Positions 1-12,800 of a stretch of 64,000 nt of DNA are shown here, piece by piece. Within the stretch, counting starts at the first letter, position 1. Each line of letters opens with the position of its first letter. The translations under genes and the position numbers were made by a program. The notes beneath the pieces were generated by a model. The model was not told where the DNA came from. It did not search any database and saw only the letters and a list, made by a program, of their open reading frames with translations. This DNA comes from Acanthaster planci. Lineage: Eukaryota; Echinodermata; Asteroidea; Valvatida; Acanthasteridae. The stretch spans positions 623,539 to 687,538 of the forward strand of contig NW_019091437.1 of NCBI RefSeq assembly GCF_001949145.1, read 5' to 3'.

Positions 1-591
1 TCAGTGCGTGTTACGGCCGGCACAATATCACAGCAGAAATTAAGTTGGATTATGTAACACTTTCTCTCATAATAAAACATATTCCTGTCTACCACTTTGT
101 TTTCTTGTAATATTTTAAGTCGGGGTACACCCTTTCTAAAAATATAAAACACCACATGATGCTCTCAACCAGTCTGACGGCAAAATCTGTAGGTGAGATG
201 TTACAGTCACCACTTGCATGCCAGAAATGGATGGATGGAGAAGATGGTGGAATGGAAAATGTCTTGCCTGTACTTGACAGACATGGTGTGTTTTCTTTAC
301 TTTTGCAGGGACACTGCTGGGCTGTTTGACAATAGCGCTTGGGTTCTACCGCATTTGGTCACACTGACATCAGATTTGAAAGTCAATGTTATTGTGTCCT
401 GTTTTACCAGGTAAATCCAAGGGTGGATGGGGGGCCATTTCCCCCAAAGCGAACTCCCCCCTTTAATAATGAGCAAGAGGCAAATTATTCTGTCTTTTTT
501 ATACATATGATAAGCCCCCAAATGAAAGGATTCACAAAGAAAAAAATTCAAATTTTTAAAACACAAGTTTCCCCCCCCCAAAAAAAAAAAA
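1..591 (+). repeat. First copy of a block repeated after an N
   Basis: Nearly the same sequence resumes at 593 and continues to about 1640. The N at 592 sits at the junction after C and A homopolymers. No gene is recognised here; the open frames are identical in both copies because the DNA is. Confidence 0.75.
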
Positions 592-592
592 N

Positions 593-1640
593 TCAATGTG
601 TGTTATGGCTGGCACAATATCACGGCAGAAATTAAGTTGGATTATGTAACACTTTCTCTAATAATAAAACATATATTCCTGTGTACCACTTTGTTTTCTT
701 GTAATATTTTAAGTCAGGTTATACCCTTTCTAAAAATATGCTGATTTCATCCTATACATTCTGAGAAAAGCTTACCACAAAATTGGGGAATTTTGCCTCG
801 TTAAAACTTCGTTTCTGCTTGAAATCGATAAATGAAGAAGATTTATTCATCCAAACGAATAGATTTAAGCACCGCGTCGGCGCGTCGTCTCAGCATAACC
901 ACGGCTGCATTGTACATGCTGCATGCTGCAACGCGTGTCATGTGGTCGCGAGTTTTTTCGAGAAAGTCGAGAGCACCTGCGGGGGTAATAACAATCCGTA
1001 ACACGCATGGAACCAAGGTTGCACATGTGTTTGCACTGGGGCTGCTCACGGTTGCACATCCCTGGGTAAACGGTCTGTGATCCTACCCTTCTGCGCCCGA
1101 AAATATGTGCACAATGAATGCATGAGTAAGCTGTCGGACACAAGTCCCTAGTTGCTGATGGAACTTTGATTTCTACAAGCATTGTTTAATATGACAAATA
1201 CCACATGATGTTCTCAACCAGTGTGACGGCAAAATCTGTAGGTGAGATGTTACAGTCACCACTTGCATGCCAGAAATGGATGGATGGAGAAGATGGTGGA
1301 ATGGAAAATGTCTTGCATGTACTTGACAGACATGGTATGTTTTCTTTACTTTTGCAGGGACACTGCTGGGCTGTTTGACAATAGCGCTTGGGTTCTACCG
1401 CATTTGGTCACACTGACATCAGATTTGACAGTCAATGTTATTGTGTCCTGTTTTACCAGGTAAATCCAAGGGTAGATGGGGGGCCATTTCCCCCAAAGCG
1501 AACTCCCCCCTTTAATAATGAGCAAGAGGCAAATTATTCTGTCTTTTTCATACATATAAGCCCCCAAATGAAAGGATTCACAAAGAAAAAAATTCAAATT
1601 TTTAAAACACAAGTTTCCCCCCCCCAAAAAAAATTTGTGT
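593..1640 (+). repeat. Second copy of the block, with a ~460-bp insert
   Basis: Matches 1-591 except for about 460 bp at roughly 735-1195 that the first copy lacks. The insert has higher CG dinucleotide content than its surroundings. The pattern fits two haplotypes placed in series with an indel polymorphism, or a real local duplication. Confidence 0.7.
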
Positions 1641-3529
1641 TTGATCTGTCCTTTGGTGTACATTTATATGCACTTGCCATAAACTTGCCACAAATTTTGT
1701 CCAAACATACCAGGACATAAACAACTCGGACCTGTAAGTGACAAAGTGTGATACCCAGACTATTCATCTCGTGGTCCTTCAAGTGAAAACTGGTTCAAAT
1801 GCTGAAGAGAAAAACCTGAAGGTTCATATCGTAAAAGTTGGTTAGGTGGTTGGTTGGTTGGTTTGTTAGCAGTAGTACTGTACAATGGAGTGACTTGTGG
1901 TCCAGGAGTGGGACTTTTCAGGCTTTACCCCAAAAGAATCGGCTTCAAGATTCAATTGACCATTGCCATTTGTGAAGGAACTCATGCCTTGTTGACCGGA
2001 AAAAATCCTGAAAGTAATTGAATCTTGTTAATTTTGAAGTCAAAATCCCTATGCTAGATCTTTTGTGGAATCTGTTTCACCCCCCTAATCTAACCTCTGG
2101 GATAACTTTTTAACTGTGATAACTTTGGGATTGTACAGAGATAGTTTTTAAATGTGTAAATTTAAGTTGATTCAATGCATTGTTACTATGTGATTCAGAA
2201 ACACCGTACCATGAAAAGGAGGGGCACAAAGGGTGTTTGTAAGTTTAGGAAAATTTCACCCTTACCAAGGTTAGCTGGGTCAACTGGCCATTCCTGAAAT
2301 CGCTAAAATTTGTTTTGTGATAAATGTTTTCACGTAATGATTCGGTATTATTGCCACTAGTGTATATTCCCCTTCCAAGTCTCGTACATTTTCCCCAAGG
2401 TAACCAGCAGCTGCTTCATATTACTACAACACATTTCAGGCTCATGACTCGGAGATCTTGTTGACAAATTCTCGCTGGTTTCTCGAACTCATGGATAACT
2501 ACAACCTGATTATTTCTAAGTGACTGTAGTTAAGCACAGCTTAACGAATTTTGGTTGGCAGGCTTAATAAGTGCAAGAGGTATCTAATAAGTTATAACCG
2601 TTTTATGTATAATATTCATACTTGCATTATTTATATCAGTTATTTTTCTGATCATTTATTTTTGAAAGCAGAAATTCATTGTAATATGGTTAAAACCTAT
2701 GATATCTTCAGTGAACCAGTAAGTGGACATTGCTATTTGACATTTAACGAGAAGTGGAAATAATACTGATTGGAACTGTATTGTATGAGATCCTTCCCTT
2801 TTTTCACTGTGGGAAATGTGATTCAAATTGGTGATATTTCTGTGGGATACTTGTATGTTACAAGGTTTTGCAGAACATCTCATATGCAGAATTTCCCAGT
2901 AAAACATGGGGAAATGTGTTTTATAAGTGGTATAAAAATAGAAAACAAAACAAAAAATTGTATTTGATGAAGGTTAATAAAGCTTGATGTAAAGAATAGA
3001 TCATTCAGATCCTTTACCTTATAAAGTTCCTTGACCTTCATTAGGGTTCGTGTATGTAACAGTAATTAGAATTACCAATATGACCTAAGCAATTATCAAT
3101 AAAATGGCACCTTAAAGGAGCTCCATGATCAAGGACAAACTGGTATCTGCAGCCAATTATTGGACCTAGTTGAGACTTCTTTTCAAAATGTGAAACTTAT
3201 ATTTGGTTTGAACAAAACTGGGTTATTCACACTGTGTGGAAACCCCCTCGAAGGACCCCCTGTTGAACCCTGGTAGGAGACCTCTCCCAAATTATACAAT
3301 TTCAAAACGTGAAATATACTATTTCTAAGCTTTTTTGATGAGAAATATTTTCCCAAGTTCATTCATTTTATGAGATCCAGTCTTTTTTTCAAGTTTCTTT
3401 TCACAAGTCTGGTTTTTGTTTTTTAGAAACATTGTTTCAATTCTTGGGGAAAAAGTTTCCATTAGAGAATTTTTTGCAAAGTTAGTTTGTGTGCTATTTT
3501 TTTGTCTTCATGAGACGTATAAAATCTGA

Positions 3530-3860
3530 CATCTGAGGGCAAAGCAGACAAAAATGCTATTGGAAAATTGTCCAAAGAGTCTGAGAAAGTGGAGGGATGT
3601 CATTTGAAAATGGCTGCTGGCAGACTTGGGAACGTTCACTTTTGGGGAGGTGAGTTCGTTTTTGGTGGATAATTAAAGATCATTTTTTGGTTAACCTACT
3701 AAAATTTGAAATTCAATTGAAATCTGAAGGACCAGGCAACACACTGTTTTTGTTTGAGAGGCCTCAGGGACTTCGGTTGCCCGCAATGGGTTTCCGAACT
3801 TACACATTTCAATGGGGTGAACGTTAGTGCAGTGCAACCACATAAATGTATGGTGGTCAA
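3530..3860 (+). repeat. Interspersed repeat of unknown family, copy 1
   Basis: Reappears in reverse orientation at about 7370-7810. Shared landmarks include GATGTCATTTGAAAA, GGATAATTAAA, TTAACCTACTAAAA and GAAATCTGAAGGACCA. No coding capacity is seen. Confidence 0.6.
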
Positions 3861-4574
3861 AAGTGGACATGCAAGAGTGTAGGATACTGCAGCATGAGAG
3901 GTCTCGCAGTACGTATGTACGGTGAGCTTAAATAACCATCCATGTTACTGCGTTACTGAGAGAATATATCGCTGAAACAGAGAAACATACACTTGTGTTT
4001 CCACTCAGAGTTACAGTTGAATTCCGTGTTTCTGGGATAATTTATCTTTAAAATCAGCGTTAACTGGTGTATCTTTCTTTATTTCAACGATGTTAAATGT
4101 ATACTTATTGTAACGGCCGTCGTCAAAACCTCCCATACCCGTACCCCGGGTCTTGCTCAGTGACGGTCGGTCCCGGCGGTTGAAGGCCACACTGAGGACC
4201 TGGCGACGACTAGACCGTTCAGGGGTTTTAACAGCAGTGACGAGCGGCAGTCAGTTTAGGACTAGTAATTATTTAGAGGATGAGTGGACATGGGATTCTG
4301 TGGATTACCTGTGGATTTTGTGTACTGGGAAGTTTGTGGATTATATGTGCCTGTGGTCTTTGTGGATGTACCTGTGGACTGGACAACAAGAAAATGGACA
4401 CAGTGAAGCTATTTGGACTTATGTTCTGTCCTGACTTCCCATCTTTTTAGGATCACTTCTGGAAGTGAAGTTTTATGTTGTTTTGTTTTAATGGCGCTTT
4501 CAGCAACTCGGGCTATTTTCGCCAATAATTGTACGTTTATTCGTAAACTTCATTAATCAGCATCACATTACGGA

Positions 4575-4750
4575 GTTAGGTGCAGTTTTAGGGGCAGGAG
4601 GAAACCGGAGTGCCCGGAGAAAACCTGCGAGAGCGAGTATGGTCTGGAAACCAAATGCATTTAAAGCCTGGGCCAAGCCGGGACTGGAACCCGGGCCTCA
4701 TTGGTGCAAAGCGAGGAAAGAACCGCGCCAACCCGCTCCCCCCTGTGAAG
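4575..4750 (-). mobile_element. tRNA-derived SINE fragment
   Basis: On the minus strand it has a GGTTCCAGTCCC-type B box in GCCCGGGTTCCAGTCCCGGC, followed by the downstream phrase TTTTCTCCGGGCACTCCGGT. The same family is seen at 8025-8235 and 18885-19085. Confidence 0.55.
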
Positions 4751-4823
4751 TTTTACTCTTCATGCACTGCGTTTTACAGGCCACAACAGTCCCTATGCAT
4801 GCCTTCACATCAATTGCCCAAAC

Positions 4824-4873
4824 AATTCTGATTGGCTGGCGCGTTTACATTAAACGGGTCAGCCAATCAGAAT
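4824..4873. repeat. Short palindrome around TGATTGGCTG
   Basis: ATTCTGATTGGCTG...CGTTTA mirrors TAAACG...CAGCCAATCAGAAT. It is either a small foldback element or a chance inverted repeat. Confidence 0.5.
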
Positions 4874-6299
4874 GCAGAATTGCCCAGCAGCCCTCTTGCT
4901 GTTTAAAACGTATAGTTGGTGATTCACACATGGCACGTGCACTTACATTTACTTTAATTTCAGGATGACCAGATTTAAAAAGTTCGTTATGACTGTAATC
5001 TGCCATATGTCCCCCCCCCCCGAAAAAAAACCCAGTCGAGCAATTGCGCAATGTGACGTGCAACAGATGTCGTGTTAGTGTGTGACCGTGACGGGAGTGG
5101 GAGCAGTGTAACCACCGCGGGCGCCTGTCACGTCGAGGGGTGCTTCGGAGATTAAAGTGCTTGTGGTGGGCTTGGGCGCGGTGCCTCTGCACACTGTACC
5201 GTAGCATGGAGGAATAAAACACATGACCGTAGCCAAGGCCTACATGCTGACAAAAGCCAAGGAAGGTAACCTATAACTTCACTCTGGTGAGAGATTCTTG
5301 TGTTTACAGGGAATCACTTAAAACGTTGAAGGGGAGCGAATAAAATAAAATTGACTGCTCGACCTAGGAAAGGCTAAGTCTTCGACATCTTTGCTATAGT
5401 ATAGGACCCCCTCGAAGTCCTCACTGTTTGGAATAGGACCCACCTAGCTCATTAGATTAGACCAATGTCCTGCTCATCGTGTAACCTGACATTGTGATGG
5501 ATTTACGTATTGGCATTCAATGCATTCACTTTATTCATAACCATGAAAACCGGAGGCTTGCCGTCAAACCGTGTGAATGCTTATGGTCTAATGTCCGGAA
5601 ATTGGGCACCACAGTAGACGTACGGCGATGTGGCCGAGGGCGGTCACTAGCACTATGGAGGGAAAGAGTTCCATGTAGTCAGACAACACTTGAGGCCCTG
5701 TGCAGAGACCTATGAGACTTGTCTGAAAAAAATGTGTTTTCTGAGTAAATGTCCTTAAAATCTTCTTTCCCCATTATTTTCTGCACAAGAGCAGACCATG
5801 TAACTCCATGGCTAGCATACATGTATGTAACTGCACGAGGCTGCCACATTGGAAGTTCCAGGTACTGCTGTACAGTTACAGCTGTGTGTATGTACATGTA
5901 TCTACCCCGAGAACTGGCGTGACTATTTTGTTTCCCCAAAAAACTGTTCAAGTAGGCCTATGGAGCAGTCTTCATTAGATTGTCATTGATTGTCCTTCAT
6001 CAGCATTTTTTAGTCGAAACTACAAAACCATTATTTCAATTATAACCTCCCCCCAAAAATCAAATTTGTTACTGTGGGTACCACTTTCCTGAGGGCCTCT
6101 TTGTTTACCTCTCTGTTTTTCCTGTGAGTGGCTTCTAAAACTATGTATGGGGGCTTTTGTTGTCAGATGACAGTCTAAGTAAAAAAAAAACCCACCCCCT
6201 AAACACCTCACAACATGACAATGTGCATTGTTTTGGTGTGTATATACTCACATGTAACGTATGTAATGAATGTATGTGATATGAGGAAAGACAGAGTGC

Positions 6300-6456
6300 A
6301 ACATGAGCGATTCACAACAGGGCACCTCCCAAGAGTTTGTAATGCGTTTGCCAATCACAATGTGAGGAATTGTTGACCCAATGTTTGGAAAGGGTCGACA
6401 CTGCCACAGATTTTTTGATTAGCCAGCGTGTTGCAAACTGGTGCACTATCCTGCTG
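6300..6456. mobile_element. Palindromic MITE, copy 1
   Basis: ATTCACAACAGGGCACCTCC, GAGTTTGTAATGCG and CCAATCACAATGTG on one side mirror GTTGCAAACTGGTGCACTAT on the other, around a GTTGACCC/GGGTCGAC centre. The same family occurs at 8985-9130, 28468-28590 and 48850-48930. Confidence 0.6.
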
Positions 6457-6543
6457 ACACTCGGAATTAACGGAATGAGAGAACTTTCTAAATACAGTGT
6501 ATTGCATTTATTCAGAGTGTAAAATAGCTGAAAAATCAAGACA

Positions 6544-6766
6544 AACATTTCAGCTGATAAAGTTGGAAATGCAACACCACTTTAGGCTGGAAGGATTGCG
6601 TGATATCTGTTTGATCATGGCCATCTGTTGCTGATATCGAGTTGTGAATGAAAACTTGCCCTAAATTTGTTTTTTTTTTTTAGCAAGCGCCCGTTCTTCA
6701 ATTACCCACTGGTGCCTGTAATGCTGCGATCTCACACCACCCAACTGTTCTTGAAGTGCTCTCAGA
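6544..6766 (+). promoter_or_regulatory. Gene A proximal upstream block, possible 5' UTR splice acceptor
   Basis: The roughly 220 bp before the start codon match the same position upstream of gene B (34935-35155) closely. A long T run ending in AG at 6682-6683 resembles a 3' splice site, so the start codon may sit in a second exon after a non-coding first exon. No clear TATA box is seen. Confidence 0.4.
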
Positions 6767-6848
6767 ATGGCTAAAGTTGCTCTCTTTCACACTATCATGC
6801 CGATATGTTTGATGTTGGTTAGTCCCATAGCTGCACAGGAAAGTACAC
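6767..6848 (+). CDS. Gene A exon 1: signal peptide
   Basis: The exon encodes 27 residues beginning MAKVALF, with a hydrophobic core (PICLMLVSPIAA) and a likely cleavage after IAA before QEST. It ends in phase 1 at a gtaagt donor. Gene B has the same exon with a single residue change (I to V). Confidence 0.88.
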
Positions 6849-9800
6849 GTAAGTAAAAGAAATCCTAAGAGGTGGCAATTCTTTCCGTTTCCATGCATTT
6901 TTATTTATTTAGCAGTAGGCAACATTTAGGTACATGTAACTACAAGGTTAGTAGACAATGAATAAAAACAATTGAACTTGCATGTCCACAAGGTACTGTG
7001 TATGGAAAACGTAGCAAAGCTGCCTCAGATTCTGGTTGTTGTATTTGTCATTTTCCTCCTGTGTACTTGTAACATGTATTGCTCAACTCCTGAAACTGGA
7101 AATGGTGTCCCAAACTTGCTGGTGTGACCTCTCATTATGGGCAATATGCCACTCCAGGCGTGCATATACAATGTACATGTAACTGCTGGGGGTGCTCTTG
7201 TATACATGTACATGTATGTGTGTGATAGCACACAGTGCTATGATGTACAATGTACATGTACAATGTACAGTGTACAGTATACATGTACCAGTACATGTAT
7301 GTATTGTAGTTACATGTATGCGTCAATCAGTTAGCACAGACATGACAGATCAGGCAGAATGAAGGTTGCCCACAGCTTTGGGAAGTTAGACCTTGTGTGT
7401 GAATCAGTGAAGATCGAGTGCCACTGCACCCATATGGGAACAGTCCAGACAGTGGACTGTAAATGAGTGCACTGAACCAATTCAAGCTCCATTGAAAATA
7501 GTGTAAAATCAACCAAGTTTGGAGCCTCATGGCAGGCAACTGAAGTCCCTGAAGCCTCTCGAACAAAAAACAATGTGTTGTTTGGTCCTTCAGATTTCAT
7601 TTGATTTTCAATTTTTAGTAGGTTAACCAATGAGTTTTTTAATTATCCGCCCAAAACAAACTCACCCCCCCCAAAAAGAATGTTGCCAAGCCTTCCCAGC
7701 AGCCATTTTTCAAATGACATCCCTCACCTTCCTCAAGCTCTTCTGACAAATTTTCAATCCCATTTTTGTCTGCATTGCCCCCAGATGAGTGCTACAGAGA
7801 TGATTCTGGGCCATACTGACACAATCCCACCATTTCTTGGCCCAAACAGACCCCTCTTTTCAAAACAATCTCTGGGTACTTTTTGTGCGCCTCGGCCTGG
7901 CGGAGAATTTTCCTTGAATTGAGACACTGCACCCTTTACATGTACATGTATAATGCACACTTTCCCGCTCCATGGATAACCTGACAGTCTGAGACCTATA
8001 CAGTCTCATGGGGAGTCAGGTTGAAACAGTGTTTTTTTTCCTCGCCTTCCACCTCTGGGGGCCTGGGTTCGAATCCAGCTTGGTCCACATGTGGACCTGG
8101 TTTTCAGTCCCTACCTGAGTCTGTGGGTTTACCCCGCAACATTTATCCAGGGTTTTCTTCCCATGCACCTCTGAAACTGAACATTTCTTCATTGTCTTCA
8201 TCTCTCATTATCATCCTGTAATTGGCACTACATGTATGATCAGAAACATGTATCGATAAATAAAAACACCTTCAAGCACTTTACGAGGCAGATGTGAGGG
8301 GTGGTTGTGGAAAAATTACATGTGCTGTACTTGCAAGGAGAGCTCTTCTGCTTACTTGGTGGATGGCTGTGACCAAGGGACCGCATGCTTGCTTCAAGCA
8401 TGCTTTAAGGGACCAAGGCCCCCACATACCAAGACTGGCTATTCAAAATATTTATGATGATGATGCGTTTTAGGCTCCCCCTGGTTGGTCCGGCCTCCCC
8501 ACTCTGATAACCCACCTATCACTCATCAGCTGCAACAGATACTGATCAAATAGCCACTGACTGAGTATGAAACCTTTTGCCATTAATTGGTAAAAGGAGA
8601 TATTTCAGTGTATAAAATTACCGGCTGCGACAAGTCAATTCGGTATTTCAACAGCATACAGTGAGGTGTGTCATGGGACAGATATTCCTTTCCTGTCTGA
8701 CTTTAATTCACATGGTTGATGATTGTTTCTACGTGTAGAAGGGTGTGTAAAAAAGGAACAAGTTATGTGAAAGTCAAATTCAATCATATGTGTTTATTGT
8801 CTGACATGTTATGGTTCATGGTGTTTTCTTATACCCAGAAATGTATGGAACCCAAGCATGGACCATATCATAAAAGGCAACTCTTTGGGCATGCTGCGGT
8901 ATTTTATTTTTTCAGTTATGTAGGAAAGATGGTTGGACCCAAACTAAATTCCATTAACCCTTAATTTCTTGTAATACGGATGTTTCACAACAGCACCCCT
9001 CTAAAGAGTTTGCATCGCGTTGGCCAATCACAGTGTGCAAAATCTGTCAATCCAATGGACAGGATCGACAGATTTCATGCATTGTGATTGGCCAATGCAT
9101 TCCAAACTCTTGGAGGCACAAATCGCCTGTACTGTGGCAGTTTTCTGTCATAAAGTAATAATGCCACAGTTGTTTGAGCCCATACCCAGCAAGGCATCGG
9201 TGCTTGTCAACACACCTCATGCACTTGTTTATTTTCAGGGTTACAGAATTTTGTTAAAGGAAGATGGAAACGAACAAACCAACTTGAAATGGAAGCCAAC
9301 AATTGATCTGTCTCAATATGCTGATAAACAATGGATATTGGCTACAAGCCAGAGAAACCGATGCTTCTCCAACTGAGCTGTATTGCTCTATTTGTAAATC
9401 TTCATGAATTTTATGTTTTTTTGATGACTGTTGCTGAAATAATGGAAATGAAAACGAAATTGGTCAAAATAGAATTTATTGAACCTGTTCGGCCCCTCCC
9501 AAAGAAAAAGAGGCGTGACTTCAAAAGAGATTTATTGGAAAACAAATTCCACCTTTTATTAATTATCGTGTTCATAGTGGGCAGCTTGTAAGTCATTTTA
9601 ACAGAACATGTCACATTAATGTATGCTGACAACTCATATTGCCCTGTTGACCATAAGTTCCTCCTTCAATGTCCTAGTTTATGAAGCACGCCTTGCTGAT
9701 GGACCCTACCCCAACCAGGGTCGCTTGGAGGTGCGCTTCAATACCATTTGGGGCACTGTCTGTGATGATGACTGGGACATTAAGGATGCTGAAGTGGTAT

Positions 9801-12800
9801 GCGGCCAGCTAGGCTTCCCCTCAGCCGTGGCTGCTCTCAGTGGTAAAGACACTGTCAGTCTGTATGGACAGGGAAGAGGGTCGATCTTCTTGTATGACGT
9901 GGACTGTAACAGCACCGAGGAGAACATTGGCTATTGCGGGCTGGATTACCCAATAGACCACATATGCGATCATTCTGAAGATGCCGGCGTGGTTTGCTAC
10001 AGCGAGAATTACCCGAGTGATGACCCACGGCCTGGTAAGAATTCTGATGCTTAGGGTTGATGTCAGGTACATGTAGCTGTATTACATGCTGACAGGGGGA
10101 TGTTGGCTGTCCACTGCTGGATATATTTTGAACTGGTATGAGGTTCTGCTTTCAGCAGGGGTGTGAGAATTCAGCTTTTAGCTGATTTCAGCTTTTTTTG
10201 TTTTAGATGTTGACCCTGAATATCAGCTTTTTCATACACCCGGTCTGTACAAAAGTATAAAATCTTTTACATTTCAGCTTTTTGCTAGCTGTTTTCAGCT
10301 TTAATTTTAAGTGGCCACTCAAACCCCTGATTCAGGTTAACTCTAACCGTCTCGGAATTCAGAAAAAAGTTACCTGACAATTTTTTTTTGAAGAGTTTTA
10401 CTTGATTGAAGAAGGAAGAGCCCACTGTTAAGATCTGTTTGGTGAAAATATCCATTTCTATTGGTGAAAATCATAATTCCGAGCTTGTTTCAACTTCATA
10501 TTTACCATGGTCAGTTGTTTTAAATTGGAAAGGTGGTCAGCCTATTAATGGATTCCATCAAATAAGGTTTGTGGTTAAATAAATTAGGCCAAAAAATAAG
10601 CCTGCCATTGTAGTTGTTAATTCTTGTGGCAGTTACATAGACATGTTTATACTCGCTCGTTCTAAGCATTATTGAAGGCTTCTAGGCAGGCCACACAACC
10701 GAAGTAATCTGTCACATGATTTGGGATGTGTTGGGAAGCCTTGTGGACCTTGGACGTAGCCTTTTTTTGCACAGCTTCTATGTCAGCTGTGCCAAAAAAG
10801 TCTTAAGGTATGTTACTGGTTAGTAAGTGCGAGTGACCTAACTTGGTGAGTTGAGTCACTACTGTTGTGACTTCTTACAAAGGAAATACCTCATGTTCTC
10901 CCACTGCTTTCACCCACAGCCCAAGAATATGATCTGCGGTTGGTTGGCGGCTCATCCTATAGGGAGGGACGGTTGGAGATTTTCTTCCAGGGAGAATGGG
11001 GAACAGTGTGCAGTGTATTGAATATGCCAGAGGCATCTGTGGTTTGTCGTCAGCTAGGGTTCCCTTATGCATCTGGAGTCCAGTCCTTTGGGCACGGCGA
11101 AGGAACTTTAGTCATTGATGACTTGAATTGTAACGGCGATGAGGCCAGTATACTAGAGTGTTATCACAATGTGCTGGGCCTGACGAACTGTAACCACGTG
11201 AGGGATGTTGGAGTCATCTGCTCCGACGTTCTCAGCACAGAGATACCAACGACATACAGTCCTGGTAAGTTTGACAGAAATCATTTCAGCCTGTCCATGG
11301 ACAAGGAGCTCGCGAAAGCTGAAATCCAGTGTGATCATCAGTCTGAGGCCACAAACCAATTCAGACTTCTAACTTTCCATTGGCACATGTATATGAAAGA
11401 TTTGTTTCATTGTGAATACTGTGCACATGTCTAAGGGAACATTTGAAAATAAATGTTCACATGTTCTTGCAGTTAAAGGAAAAACTGTTGACATCACTTC
11501 TAGAACCTCTCAGGAGTTGCACTTCTGTAGTTCAAAGTTTTAAATTCAGATTCAGATTTGGGGTCATTTTGTAATGGCAGAGCAAACAGTTGTTAATTAT
11601 ATTGGTACCCTGTCTATGACTTTGCAGGCACTTCCAACTATGAACAGTGCAGAGCAAACCATGCCCTTGCATAATAAGAGGAATTAACATACATGTACAT
11701 GTACGCAAGTGTGGATGCAGAATAGCAGTGATCATGAGTGTTGCCAGAAAGGGAGAAACCCCTCCAATTGGGGGGGGGGATCGTCCTCCTCCGTTGTTGA
11801 AGACATCTGCTCACCAAGCTTTCAATGCAAGATTTGTTTATGTTTGCTTATAATGTTACGTACTGTACATGTATGTACAAGTACAGTAGCATGGACGGAA
11901 ATTATTGTTATACTGACGGAAACTTATGTAATTATGATAAATGTGTTTGCCTAAATATTGTGCTTTTTAATTCTTATACCTACAGGAGTCTTCCCTGTAA
12001 AAGACAAAAACTTTATTGTATGTAAATAATGCTTCACGGCATTATTTTCAAAATATTACTTACATGTATGTTACATGGACAGAAATTTGTCACAGAATTT
12101 CTGTCCATGCTACATGAGTTACTTACGTACGTGAGTGTCGTAAAAAGTGAAGACAAAGAAATTTATGCTTATGCTTTCACTGTCGGCAGTGAACAGTCCT
12201 AGATAAATGAGATGATATTTCTGTTTGTTTATGGGTAAATTCACGCCCATGATAATAAGTGTCTTGTCAATTTATAGTAATTACCCTAATACATAATTAT
12301 TTTCAATGACTTGTATTTTCTAAATTACATGTACATACATGCTCTGCATTTTTGTACCCAAGACCATGACAGTGCCTCATGGAGAAGATGTAAAAACTGA
12401 CCAAAATGTTGTGCTTCGCTGTGCCCCCAGTTCCCCCTCTCAAAACCCAAATTTGTCGCCAGTTGTACCCCATTAGTGTGGATGTGCCCACATGCAGATT
12501 CTCTTGGAGTCAGTCAACACAAATTTGATCCAAGCCAGTACTTCAAACCTGTCCATCTGGAAATTTGTCTGAGATGACATTTCTACAACGGTACCGCATT
12601 CATGCACATTTTACATACATGTTATTAAGTCCACTTAATGCTGGATGACAGGTGGATACACAAAGATTTCCTGTGTCATAACATGGAGGACATATAAACA
12701 CGTTCTGGTGAGTTCTGAGTGTGGAGCTCCCCAGATGACGTCTATACTTTTCCCCTCACTTTAGTTATACCTGTTGAGTGTGCACATGGCATACAACTAG

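Larger units (their letters stand above)
1641..5850. other. Left flank without a recognisable gene
   Basis: No open frame here resembles a known protein. It contains an interspersed repeat (3530-3860), a tRNA-type SINE fragment (4575-4750) and a small palindrome (4824-4873). The rest shows nothing I can identify. Confidence 0.5.
6849..9677 (+). other. Gene A intron 1
   Basis: 2.8 kb with the TACATGTA cluster, an inverted interspersed repeat (7370-7810), a SINE (8025-8235) and a palindromic MITE (8985-9130). The last 350 bp belong to the copied delta-exon cassette. No additional exon is recognised. Confidence 0.7.

Noticed and set aside
4153-4434. 93-codon open frame with repeated GTGGAT/Trp-Tyr pattern
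   Set aside because: Low-complexity repetition and no recognisable domain. A TGTAACGG start nearby hinted at an LTR, but no second copy or primer site was found.
6180-6200. Homopolymer A and C runs as CRISPR or regulatory signals
   Set aside because: Such runs are scattered through this animal genome; no regular spacers exist and CRISPR arrays are not expected.
9020-9591. Two overlapping plus-strand frames (118 and 86 codons) before gene A exon 2
   Set aside because: They are made of MITE sequence and the copied intron from the delta-exon cassette; no domain or splice support.
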